From contig CACVBU010001315.1 of NCBI GenBank assembly GCA_902728285.1, positions 847,302 to 911,301 of the forward strand: a DNA stretch of 64,000 nucleotides. The letters run 5' to 3'. The translations under genes were made by a program, and so were the position numbers. The stretch is from Clytia hemisphaerica (Eukaryota > Cnidaria > Hydrozoa > Leptothecata > Clytiidae). Under the pieces are notes generated by a model. The model was not told where the DNA came from, did not search any database, and was given only the letters and a program-made list of their open reading frames with translations. This document shows, piece after piece, positions 42,837-54,000 of this stretch (positions are counted from its first letter, which is position 1; each line of letters starts with the position of its first letter).

Positions 42837-45800
42837 TCAAACAGTACTCTCATCCAAGTCATCTTCTTGTTCTTCAGGGATAAAATTTTTCTTCTGTTCC
42901 AATTGTCTTCTCTTACTCGTTTCATCTCTCAATTTCCCTTGTAACCTATCCACCAATTTCTCCAGCATCAATCGTCTCTTATACAACTCATCGCAAGAAT
43001 TTTCTCGATCCATAAGTTCTTCTTGTTGCAAGTCCAGACGTCGTTGTAATTCATTGTTTTCAAAATATAATCGCTGTAATGTCTCTTTGGACTCGTTCAC
43101 CTCAGATTCTCTGTCCGCCAACTATTTGGAAAAAAAGAAACATTTTAAATTATAACTCTTTCTATTTTGACAGGTCATTTAACATTTTTCGTCAATCAGA
43201 ACTGTATTATAATGAAGTATCACATCTTAAAAGCAGCATGTAGGCTAGTGAGACTTTCTGATAGAATTAGTACTTATAAACTTTTCCTGAGAGTCCGTTG
43301 AAACGAGTTGGTTTTTACTTTCTCTCGATGTGAAACGTAGACTTCCAAACATTTGAAAACATACCTGGTCTTGCAAATCCAATGTCTTTTGATTAGCCAT
43401 GCGAATTTTATCCATCAGATTATTGTCTTGTTTATTGATATTTTTGTTACCATGGTGACCAGGGTCCTTGGTTGGAGGTGTCAGTCGTGGTTCGATTCTT
43501 GGCGAATTCTCCGGTGTCTGCTCGTCGATCTAAAGTAAGGTGGTGAAATGATGTTTCTCGTTTTGCCAGATTGTAAAATTTTGACGACTCGACAGTTATA
43601 AAAGTATGGAAAAGTCATTTGAGATTATAGTTGTGTACTGTTTTGTTTTAATAAATGGTCCTCAAGGATGAGCAGATTTTATTTTTAATTGAGAGAGGGA
43701 CTTTGGAAAAGATGGTAATGTTAATGCTTCGAGGTTTCTTGTTTTGTCAGATTATAAAATCTTGACGACACGACAGTTAAAAAGTATGGAAAAGTTCCTT
43801 TAGATTACAGGCGTACTACTGAAAGTGTTTCCTGTCAAGTTTTCTGTATCTCTATTCCTCTAAAAGTTTGATTCTGGAATGAGTCAATTCTACCTACCAA
43901 TTTGTTCAGCATGAGGACTTCTTTTCGAACATCTCTCAAAAGGATTCGAAGCTCATTGTTGTCTGATGTATCTTCTGCAAGTTGCATTCTGGTGTACAAG
44001 TTGGCCATGCTTTCTTCTGTACCAACTCCTATTGTTGTGGTGGTGGGTTGTCTTTCTTCACTTTGTTTGTTCTATGAAAAATGAAGATATATAAAAAATT
44101 TATAACGGTATTTCCACTCTCCAGCGCTGCATTGAGTCTGTACAAGTCGAGATACTTTTTGCATGATTCTATCGCATTATATGATTGTTTTTATTCGAAG
44201 AATGAAAATTTTATTTCAAACTAAATCTTCACTTGGATGCGTGAAAAAGACTTTTTCTCTAGCATTTTAGATTTATCTGAAAGATGAACATACCTGATCG
44301 TGTGTTGTTGCACCATTTCTTTGTTTCATCAATCTTTCTCTTATGTCTTGTTCACTAGAAGTTCTTATAATGCCCTCATCTTCGTGGTGGTTTGTTGGGG
44401 TGGTTTGTTGAGCTATGTGTGCATTATTTTGGCAATGATCAGCCATTTGTTGTTGGACGTTGTAAACACATGGTGCTATTGGCAAGTTATGGATTGGATG
44501 GTTTCCTTTAAAATCTACTGAAAGAGCTGAACTTGTACAGCTTCGACAATGTTGCGGAAGAGGAGGAGCTTGATGTTGTAGCGCAATATCTGCTTGATGA
44601 TTCTCTTGGTTTAGCATGCCACCCATACTCAACTCACCAATCCGCTCTTTCAAGTTGAAAATTTCTCGCTCATAATTCGCTTTCACATATTCTAACCTTT
44701 TAGCGAATTCTTTGCAATAAGAGTTTTGAACTTTTAACATTTCATGTTTATTGTTAATGGTGCCTGAAGATTTAAACTTGTCGACCTGTTTTTGTAATGA
44801 TTGTCTATCTTTCTCCAGTTTGAAGAATTTGTCATTTTCAGCTTCGATCCTCGTTTTCAAAGTTTCGAATTGTGTTTTTAAGTTATCAAGTTGTGTCCGT
44901 GTAGTCGCGTTTTCCCCTTCCTTTTTACGTAATAGCTCAGCATCGGTCTTGAAGCGCTCGTGAAGTCTCTTGTTCTCAGATCTTTCGCCTTCAAGAAGAT
45001 TCCGTAACCGCTCAGTCTCTTTTGAATATGCTTCCATTTTCGAACCTCCCTTCTTGAGCTCATTTTTCGATCGCTCCAAATCCTTCTTTAAGGCTTCGTT
45101 ACTTTTCACAGCTTTCAGTTTCTCACGTTCAATCAAAACACATTTCTTCTTAGATTCTTCAATATCATGTTGTAGCCTCTGTGCGTCGACCTTGATACTT
45201 CTTTCTTGCTCATTATGTTGTGTAATAATCGAGGCTAGTTCCTCCTTCTCGATTCTTAACAAATGAATCTCATGTGATAAATTTGAATTTTCCCGTCGTA
45301 AGCCGGTAACAGTATCTTCATATTGTATAATAGTTCTCTCGGTGATTTCCAATCGACCTTCGATGCTCCTCGTGTTATTCTGTTGGTTCTTAGCCAACAA
45401 CTTCAGTTCATCTTTCTGTTTTTCCAATGTTGAAATTTGCGATTTCAATTTATCGTTTTGAGTGACAATCTTTTTCATCTTTTCTTCGTATTCCTTATTT
45501 GTCTTCTCTACGTGCTGTTGTAAAAAATTCGACTCGTTCGATTTGTCGTATTCCAACTCCCGTAATTTTCTCGACATGTCGTATTTCTCAGTCGTCAAAT
45601 TTTGGATCTCGTTGCTCAATTTCTCGTTTTGTTGACGTAATAGACGAGTCTCACTTTCGTAATGCGATTGTACTTGTCGCTCGACTTCTTTTCGTAAATC
45701 GTTACTCGCTTCTTTTGATACATTTTCGTTACTCCTACTCGTAACTTCTTTCTTTATTTGTCGTAACTCACCTCGTAAATCGCGAATCATTCGGTCATAC

Positions 45801-46768
45801 TCCTCCTGTTGTTTCGTAAGTTTGGATTGGCTATGCTGTTCTAAACGACGTCGTAGTTTATCCTTTTCTTCTGAGTGGTGTCTTTCCATTGTCGATCGTT
45901 CCTTAAAGAATTCCGTCTCAAGCTGCGAAGCCTGTGTTTTCCACACATCCGAAACTTCTGATTTTAAATTACGAAGTTTGTTGATCTCCTTACGAAGATT
46001 TCCCATTTCCTTTTCATGTTTTTCTTTCTCGCGTAATAACCGGCGGCCGAATTCAACCTCCATTTTATCTTTTAGCAAATGTTTCTCTTTCCGAAATGAC
46101 TTTTCAATGGTTTCTTTTTCGCTTTCAAATCTTTCCTCAAGCTCCATAGCCGAAAGAAATTGTTCTGGTGTTAATATACGTTTGCCATCAACTTTGATAA
46201 GTAATTTCCCTGGAGTGGAAGCCGGTTGCTGATCTTCTTTTGGAAAACATGGTTCTTTACTTGATAAATCGAAAACTTTTTCTGAAGGTGGATTAGAGGC
46301 TCTGGGAGTTTTCTTCGACGACATTTTTTGTTCGATATCTTTGACCTGTTGTTGAAAACTATCCAGCATGCGTTGACGTTCTTGAACAAAATTGGTAATC
46401 AAATCCTCCTTCTCTTTTTCATGTTCTCGATTCAAAACACGTTTCTCCAGAATGAAACCTTTCACTATATCCGATTTCTCATTCTCAAAAGTTTCAGCCA
46501 TATCAGCTCTCTCTTTCTCAAGACTCACTTCCACTGTGGAATCCCAAGTCCTGGTCAATGAAGACTCAAACCTCTTACAGACGCCATCAGCACCGCCACC
46601 GCCTTTGCTTTTAACAATGGTTTCTTGAACGTCGTTCGAAATCTCATCAACCTCATCCGTCGTCTCTGGCTCACTCATATTGAGCATATTCTTGAAATCA
46701 AGTTTAATTTCATTTTCACCAAATAGCTGATAATTCATTTCCTCCTTGATGTTTCTTTTTGTAGCCAT
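42837..46768 (-). CDS. large coiled-coil protein, possibly ninein-related centrosomal protein
   Basis: Four minus-strand exons: 44294-46768, 43898-44071, 43365-43529 and 42837-43121, all GT-AG and phase 0, giving 1032 residues. From about residue 85 to 720 the protein is nearly continuous heptad-type coiled coil (Glu/Lys/Arg/Leu/Gln), followed by a His/Gln/Pro-rich loop (LQHQAPPLPQHCRSC) and a second coiled-coil stretch in exons 2-4 (NNELRILLRDVRKEV; ENNELQRRLDLQQEEL; LEKLVDRLQGKL) ending in an acidic tail. There are no motor, EF-hand or transmembrane signatures. Architecture and the C-terminal segment resemble ninein/ninein-like centriolar appendage proteins, but this is a weak resemblance and coiled coils mimic one another. 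The start ATG follows no longer upstream frame. AATAAA lies ~90 bases after the stop. Confidence 0.85.
43540..43830. repeat. duplicated ~95-bp intronic unit
   Basis: Two direct copies at about 43543-43640 and 43725-43822, sharing 'ttgacgac(t/a)cgacagtta', 'aaagtatggaaaagt' and 'tttagattac/tttgagatta'. They lie between exons 3 and 2 of the coiled-coil gene. A distant relative ('gacgagacgacggttatcaa') occurs near 50858. Confidence 0.6.
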
Positions 46769-47541
46769 TATTTTTCAATTTTTCGATTTCTATAATGAGT
46801 TAGTTTTCCTTTAAGCTGAATCCTCGGTTCAGTACATCCCCAAGTTCATCTTACTGTACAAGTTTATTTATCAACCATTCTTATAACTTTTGATTTCCAC
46901 CATATTGTATATCCCTTCAAAATCAGATTTTTAGCTCATAACATTTCCTTTCTTTCTCCTGCAATGTAAAGATCTCTTTTGGAGAGACGCTTCTCATAAG
47001 ACATACCCTTCTATTCAACATTGATATGAATACTCTATCGAAATACCGTTTTCATTCAAATATTGTATTTTCTATCGAACAATACACACTATGAGTATTT
47101 CGAAAATTTCGAATGCTTTTGATTTTTATGTATGGTATTCACGCTATTGTTTTATATTTACCATGATTTTGTCTTTTTCATTTTATGATTTTATTTCTTC
47201 GCCCTTGTATTTTATTCAAGGTCAGACCTACCATATCAGGCGTTATCTATCTCTTTGTGTAGAATCCCAACTGAGAAAGCGCGTCGTCTCAACGTTCATC
47301 TAACGTTATGATATGAATATCAGATTACCATTCTCTGGATTTTCTAGCAGTCCTTGCAATTAGATTGACGATTCTAATAATAGCTACTGAGTTTTGAGAT
47401 TTAGCAAATTTTCAAAGTACACCTTTTTTATTTATAAGAACACTAGGCTCAGATGTAGGCCCTATTGTATAGCTCTATTGTTTGGGACAAAATTTACTGG
47501 TTCTTAAAAAAATCAAGCGTGTACAATATTTTGATTTGGAA

Positions 47542-48546
47542 TCAAAAATCGGTGCTTTGCTTCTTCGATCTTCTATTAATCTCCTTTGAGTTGTTTCTTT
47601 TTCTTTGTACGCAACCTAACCAGTTAAAAATGTACTTTCGAAAATCTTTGAATCTTCCTGCGTAGATAAACACATTAACGACATTATTGGTATAAAACAA
47701 AATCAATAGCCAAGTCATCATCTCTTTATGTTTTGCGAAAGTGTTTTTTGATTCGTTAATATTTTTCACATTCACTATCGTTGCACCAACTAGCGTTGGC
47801 AAAACACAGACCAGATATGAGATAACCGAATAGATGACCACTTTTTCTGATTTGTCGGTCCTGAGCTTAGCATGCAGATTCTTTTTCCGATATCTGTTTT
47901 CTTTCACGAAAAATATTTTTAATCGAACACACAGAACCACCATAACTAAACATGGTAGGGTAATTTTCATTTGCGTTTTCAAAGTGTTCAAGAAAGAAGC
48001 TCTAGCAGTTCTCCCCTGCATAAAACACTTATTTTCGTGTAAAACGACTGAGCTGAAAGAAAACAAAAGTGAAACTGATGTGGTTAGGATCCAGGTTAAA
48101 GCCAAATAAACTTGTATGGTGCGTTTTTTCAACGGTTTGAAAGGATTGGTAAAAGTCCGATATCTTTCGTAAGTCATACCACATAAAATCCATGCGGAGT
48201 TCACTCCACTTAATCGGCCGATCGGGTAAAAATAGTTGCACGCTAATTGGCCAAATATCCATTCACCGTGGTTGATAATCTCGGTGATGGTCATTGTTGG
48301 TACCAACAGACAGCACAAGAGATCAACGAACGATAAATGAGCGATGAAATAACGATAATTTGATTTCATTCGTTTTGTCTTGAAACCAAAATATATGAAC
48401 GAAACAAAATTCATGAAACAGCCAATCGTTAGTAGGAGCGAATATGCTGTGATTTTGAGGTAGTCGCTCCATTGTAAAGAGATGAAGTCTGTAGTGTTGT
48501 TTATGTTCGCCGACATTTCAAGATTTATTTTTTTCAAATTCAACAC
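47542..48546 (-). CDS. rhodopsin-class G-protein-coupled receptor, single exon
   Basis: 334 residues, seven hydrophobic segments at about 31-54, 65-87, 103-125, 143-165, 190-213, 235-257 and 276-296. Class A landmarks: N46 in TM1, LSFVD (D75) in TM2, C103 and C174 for the TM3-ECL2 disulfide, ERY (127-129) in place of DRY, Pro in CVLP of TM6, and NVFIY (291-295) in place of NPxxY. The N-terminus has an NNT glycosylation site at N16 and no signal peptide; the C-tail is short and basic. It is intronless, as are many cnidarian class A receptors. The ligand cannot be told; peptide- or amine-type orphan. ATG choice: the second Met (residue 11) is a possible start. AATAAA lies at 47427-47432. Confidence 0.9.
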   Translation of the reverse strand: MLNLKKINLEMSANINNTTDFISLQWSDYLKITAYSLLLTIGCFMNFVSFIYFGFKTKRMKSNYRYFIAHLSFVDLLCCLLVPTMTITEIINHGEWIFGQLACNYFYPIGRLSGVNSAWILCGMTYERYRTFTNPFKPLKKRTIQVYLALTWILTTSVSLLFSFSSVVLHENKCFMQGRTARASFLNTLKTQMKITLPCLVMVVLCVRLKIFFVKENRYRKKNLHAKLRTDKSEKVVIYSVISYLVCVLPTLVGATIVNVKNINESKNTFAKHKEMMTWLLILFYTNNVVNVFIYAGRFKDFRKYIFNWLGCVQRKRNNSKEINRRSKKQSTDF

Positions 48547-48708
48547 AGAAGTTGTTGTTTGGGGTTCTTAGGTCGTCTGACTTGACTCCCCTTATTTCGA
48601 AATTGTAATTATAAAGTACCATATTGACACTCCCCATTATCACTGATTACTCAAAGAAGAATGGTGATTAAAGTGATCTAAAATTAGAATAATTTCAAAG
48701 ATGGTGAA

Positions 48709-48835
48709 AATTGGTACCAAAAGACAACACAAGAGATCAGCGAATCGTTAGTAGGAGGATGATTTTGAGGTATTCGTTCCATTGCAAGGAATTCTGCCCT
48801 ATCGTACTGTTGTTCAATATGGCGTGATAACTGAA
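48709..48835 (-). pseudogene. decayed partial duplicate of the adjacent GPCR
   Basis: 'ttggtaccaaaagacaacac' and 'aagagatcagcgaat' match 48294-48329 of the receptor, then the sequence jumps to 'cgttagtaggag', 'gattttgaggta' and 'cgttccattg', matching 48425-48480, with roughly 95 bases lost between. It corresponds to parts of TM2 and TM1/N-terminus. Not translatable. Confidence 0.7.
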
Positions 48836-49441
48836 ATGAATAAAAAAGAAATATTTGTGCACGCTCGGGTACTTGGAATCACCGCTTGTTACAGATTCAG
48901 AAATTTCGTGGACCACAAGCCAGATATAAAATATCTTTACCCCACTATGTTTTAAAGTGACGAATCATGAAAAGCAAAATTTGAAGGCTATTAAGATCCG
49001 CCGATCAATGTTTTGGTCTAAATGTTAATTCACGGTCCCTTTTGAAATAACAACTGCCGTCCTTCTTACTTTTCAACTTGTTCGTCTTCTTCTTAATTAC
49101 TTTCTCCAATATTATGTCTCCTTAAAATCAATATCTACAGTTAGTTCATAAAGATTCAAGGGGCGATGTTTTAGAAAAAAATCTCTTATTATTCTAATAA
49201 GCAGTACTATATTGGTCGAGTTGATTAGTCCTTTAGTATTAATACGCCTTTTCGACCGTAGCCGCTAATTGCCGCGCGGGCTATTTTTTTCTCCGTTTCA
49301 CCCTAAAACCGTCCCACTCTTTTTTTCGCACCTAAAGGCAATAGAAAAAAGTGTAAAATAAGGATTGGATCGAGTTTAGGGTGGTAAATAGTTTTATAAT
49401 CACTCTCTAGTTCTCATTGTAAACCCGGAGGCGTAAATTGA
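48836..49441. other. intergenic, nothing recognised
   Basis: AT-rich spacer between the receptor fragment and the foldback element. No exon or repeat identified. Confidence 0.35.
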
Positions 49442-50038
49442 GACCTAGAATTCCCGAATTATTAGTCATAATTTCGGTTTTGTGACGTCATTATGACGCC
49501 ATCACAAAAATGATAACTCGAGTTTTTTTTGTGCTTTTAGCTTTTCAAGTTATTTGGTATTTTTTTAACTCAGTTTTACTTCGTGCCTTTAACTTTTCGA
49601 GTGATTTGATGAATTTTAAGTAGTTTTACACAAACGCTGGATTGAAACTAAAATTTATTACTATATTTCAGAAAATTTAGTCCTCCAAAACAAAGGAACC
49701 ACTAGATACAATCAGTCGTCATGGTTAGTTACGGCGCGTTCTATGCGCGTTTTGGATGGGAAATAAGTGGCTTTAATTTCTCTTGCGTGAGAAGGGTTAG
49801 AGTTTCGTCTCTTCAATGGTTCGAGTCGAAAAGTTAAAGGCACGAAAAAGAACCGAGTTAAAATTCATCAAATAACTCGGAAAGTTAATGGCACAAAAAG
49901 GAACTGAGTTAAATAACACCAAATAATTCGAAAAATTAAAAGCTCAAAAAAATTCGAGTTATAATTTTTGTGGTGACGTCACAAAAACTGAAATTACATG
50001 CAAAATAACTCGGAAAAAATAACTCGGGAATTCCAGGC
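49442..50038. mobile_element. ~600-bp foldback element with ~190-bp arms
   Basis: Arms 49442-49640 and about 49850-50038 are inverted, with ends ACCTAGAATTCCCGAATTAT and (reverse complement) GCCTGGAATTCCCGAGTTAT. Within each arm the unit 'aactcggtt..tttttcgtgc..tttaacttttcga' recurs, so the arms are themselves imperfect tandem arrays. A TGACGTCA-like word occurs in both arms. No coding frame. Confidence 0.75.
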
Positions 50039-50046
50039 CCCTTTCA

Positions 50047-50312
50047 AATACACTCTTCTCGAGATGCATAAATTTATTGTTGTCCTCGTTTTCAAACAGA
50101 TTTCATTGCTATAAAATTACATATTCACAATGATAATTGTGTTGTTTATACATACACCTCATGGGACATTTTGAATTTCAAGTACTTTTGTTTTAGAGTT
50201 AATGTTTGCTTTTTGGGAATTTAAATTGGTTTAAATGTATAATTTCATAGCAATGAAATCTGTTTGAAAACGAGGACAACAATAAATTTATGTATCTCGA
50301 GAAGGGTGTATT
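50047..50312. mobile_element. 266-bp MITE with ~74-bp terminal inverted repeats
   Basis: Ends AATACACTCTTCTCGAGATG and (reverse complement) AATACACCCTTCTCGAGATA; the arms continue through TTTATTGTTGTCCTCGTTTT with about three differences in ~74 bp. It begins 8 bases after the foldback element ends. Non-coding. Confidence 0.8.
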
Positions 50313-51039
50313 GGACTTTTACAGTGAATTTAGCCAAATTTGAGTAAATTTGGGCAAAAATTCGGCCCTTACGAAATAGTTGGGCGCCATTTTTTGAAAA
50401 AATATTTTGTGTACCATTTTAAGGCAAATTATGCCTATGGTCAGATTTTCCAAATTTTATACCCTATGAGTGCACTTTTTCTCATCTTTGATCTTTTCGA
50501 GCCTTAAAGTGCACTTCGGGGTGGGTCGTCTACCTTGAGTGTCCCTCCCCCTGGGGTGATACGTAGGTGGTTAAAATGAAGAAAAATTCACTTGGTTCTT
50601 TAGTTTGAGTTGTTTATGGATTTTGATTATCGTGTAAGGAGAAAACTTACAATAAAAGTGATTGATTAAAAAATACGTAAATATATGTATAAAAGAAAAG
50701 AATAAATTGTCAAAATAATACCTAATAACAAGAAATTTAAGGTTAGAAGCTGTTTCTTTCCCATTCCAAATATTATTACCCAGTTTCGTTCCAAAACCAG
50801 AAAGATTATATCAACAAGACAAGCCGTTTGTAAAAGTAAAATGGAGTCTGACGATAATTGACGAGACGACGGTTATCAAAAAATATCAGAAAAGACGATC
50901 AAAGCTTGAATTTTACGCTTGAATTTTAATTTCAAAACCGGAACAATTTATTGTTATTCTAAATTTGAATAATCTCTGGGGATAAAAAAAGAAAACTATC
51001 AACTATCTAACATGAACAACAGTCTATAGAAGATTTCAT
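50313..51039. other. 3' flank of the NCoR-like gene
   Basis: A polyadenylation signal AATAAA on the minus strand is at about 50948-50953, ~90 bases beyond the stop codon. The rest is AT-rich with no other feature seen. Confidence 0.5.
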
Positions 51040-54000
51040 TCACAGTCTTTTCATTTTTCCATAATCTCCAGCTCCGCCATCAGGAGATTTCGAAATTGAA
51101 CTCGAAGAGCTTTGTGAACCAGATCGTCTATAATTTCGCTTTTGACTTCTTCTGAAATCGAAATTGTCCTTACTATCAAAACTATCGTCTCTCTTGCGTT
51201 TACTCGATTTCGATTGTTTACTGCTTGAACTATGTTCAAAATCACTTCTTGGTGAATGATCACTAACTGTCGTGCTCGGTGATTGACAGATACTGCCGGA
51301 CCTCGAATTAGGGCGTGATCCAGCCACGCTTATAGCTAAAGCTGAAAATGGGAAAGCGGCAACGGCGCTAGTTGCTTGTTGCTGGGTAACAGGTGGTGCA
51401 CTGACAAAATAGTTGGGCGCCAATGTGTTTGGCGGGTGTGATTCCGTCGGTGAATCTGGAGGTGTGATCGATTCGAAAGCTTCAGCTGGACGTTGCTGTT
51501 GTTGTAACGGTGGTTGAACACTGCCTCCAAAAGAGGGCGCTACTAAATATCGAGAGGCGGCAGACGTCGGAACAGTAAACGGTGCTTGACTTTGAAAACG
51601 TAAATAGTCACCACTCATAGAATCAACGGGCTCGAAATTGAATTCATTTGGTTCGTCCATGAGAGGAGTGTGAGCTTCTGGTGTGGAGCCGGGTGATGAA
51701 GGTTCTGTTGATGAGGCACCTATGTTTAACTGTAAACTTGTTGGCTTTACTTTCTTACTCGTTGAAAGTTCTGCTGTGATTGGTTCGTCTAATAAAGGAG
51801 TACCAGGACGATTGATTGGTTTGTTTTCATCTTCTTCTTCTTCTCTCACTTCACTATCTTTTGAAGGTTCGATTTCGTCTTTTGAAGTTTCTTGTTGTAA
51901 AATAGTCACCGTTTCTTGATCAACTTGAGCATCGTTATCAACTTTCTTCGATTCGTCATCTAACTCTGTTCCGAGTTCCGTTTCCGTCCCGCTTTCCCCA
52001 ATGGCTGTTTCCGCTTCTTCTTTTTCCGGTGTGGTGTAAAACAATTCAACGTCAGTTTTGGGTATTTCTTGAAGATTGATAGTTTTTGACGTCATATCGC
52101 TGTAAAGGTCGAAGCCTTGTTCTTCTTCTTTCTCCAAAATTTCATCTTCATCATCGTTGAGGTTCATATCGTAAATATCCGGCGATTCCGAACGCTCAGG
52201 TTGTGATAATGGTTCTTGAATCTTTTCTGGCGGAGTAGGGTCTTCAGGCTTTTCTTGAAAAATTTCTTCCATTTGGTTGATAGATGGTTCTGGTTCTTTG
52301 ATGTCTTCTGAAACGCTCTTGAGTTCAACATTACTTGGATGGCCGACAATGTTCTCCGATGGTGGTTGAGGTGTAGGATCCAATGATTCGGTTGAGTCCC
52401 TCTTGTCTGGTTTCTCTTGAATTTCTGACAAGCTGTCCATTTCTACTTCTGTTTGTTTATGATCTTTCGGTTCAACTTTAGGATTGCGTGCTTTCTCAAC
52501 CGTTTCATCAGGTATCGTAACTGTTTGCGTGGTATGAGAATTTTCTTGTTGAGATACGCTTGTTGTTTCATTCCCTGTCAAAGGCTCGGGTTTCCGCTCG
52601 ACTTGTAGATCGTATCCCACCTGTTGGAGTTGCGCGACTTCGTGTTGATCGACAGGCTCTTGTTTTTGAGAGAAATGATGTTCTTCTGGTTGCTGTTCTT
52701 TCTCAAGCTGAAAGCTAGCTGGCACGTTGTTTACGGAGTCTTGTTGCAAAGACTCCTTTTGTTGAACAAGAGGCGTTTGTGGGCGAGAGTTATCTTTTTG
52801 TTGCTGTTGTTTGTCTAAAGATGGCTCTTTCTGTGTTGGCTTATTGTTAGTTTCTGCTTGATAATCAGATTGTTGTGTTGACGTATCTTGTTGGTCTTCC
52901 TCAATCGTTTGTTGTGGCTGTTGTTGTAAGCTTTGTCTCATATCATCTCTCGTTGTTGGATTTTCTATTGGTTCTGATTTTGGCTGTTGTGTCGATTGCA
53001 CAGGCGGTTGAAGAAGTGGATGTTTTTGTTTGACTGTTGAAATAGTTTCTTGAGTTGGTTCAGCAATTTGTTGTTCACGTTGAATTTGTTGAGGATATTG
53101 GAGATGTTGTTTTTGTGGTTGAAGATGTGCTGAATGGTGTGACATTGACTGTTGAGCAAAACGTTGTATATTCAAATCGGCGGTGACTTTAGGAACTTTC
53201 TCTTTGCTAGAGAGATGCGTCGTTTCAGTTTGTTTGGCTTTCTTTGTCTCCACACTTTCTCTCTCTTCACGACTCTGTTGTGGGATAGTGGCTAAGATTG
53301 TTTGTACAGTTTTGTTAGGATGCATTGAAGTCTCAACGTCTGTCTTTGTTTGGTTAGGTGAGATGACTTTACGTAGTTTATCGTGTTGTTCGGACTGCAT
53401 GATGAGAGGTGAGAAAGCTCTTTGTTGCAAACGAACGACCTCTTCAACTTGCTGTTGGAGGAACTCTTGAGGAGGCGGCTGCAATGGTGAATTCAACTGT
53501 TTAGCGAGTGGACTTTTTGTTGGTTGTAGATTCACATCGATCGTCGGTGGCTGTGGTTGTTGAAGCTGTGGTCGTGGAGAAGATATACCTTTTTCTTTTT
53601 TATGTTGAGCTTTGAGAAAACTTTCCGCTGGATTCATTGTTCGTGGTTGCTCTGTAGTAGTAGAAAGGGCTTGCCTCATTTGCATCTGTTGTTCTTCTAA
53701 CTGTTTCAAACGCATCTGTTGTTGTCTTTTCTCGTCGTCAAGCCGTTGTATGTCATCCAACATCAGTCGTCCTTGTTGTAAGTGTTGTTGCTGTTGTTGT
53801 TTGGCTCGAAGTTCTTCTTCGCGAGCGGCCCGCAACTGAAGCACGTGACGACGATTTAAATCTTCGTCTTCGTATCGTTTTAGCTGTTGACGCATTTGTA
53901 TTTGTTTAATACGTTCTTCTTCTCTCATTCTTCTCTCCTCCTCCTGAATCATCCTCATTCGGTACGCATCTCCTCCGTGTTGCGCATTCCTTTGATTCAA

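Noticed and set aside
45499..46232. Antisense frames of 81 and 136 codons over the coiled-coil gene
   Set aside because: Shadows of the long coiled-coil exon: Ser/Arg-rich complement of a Glu/Lys-rich frame, no independent support.
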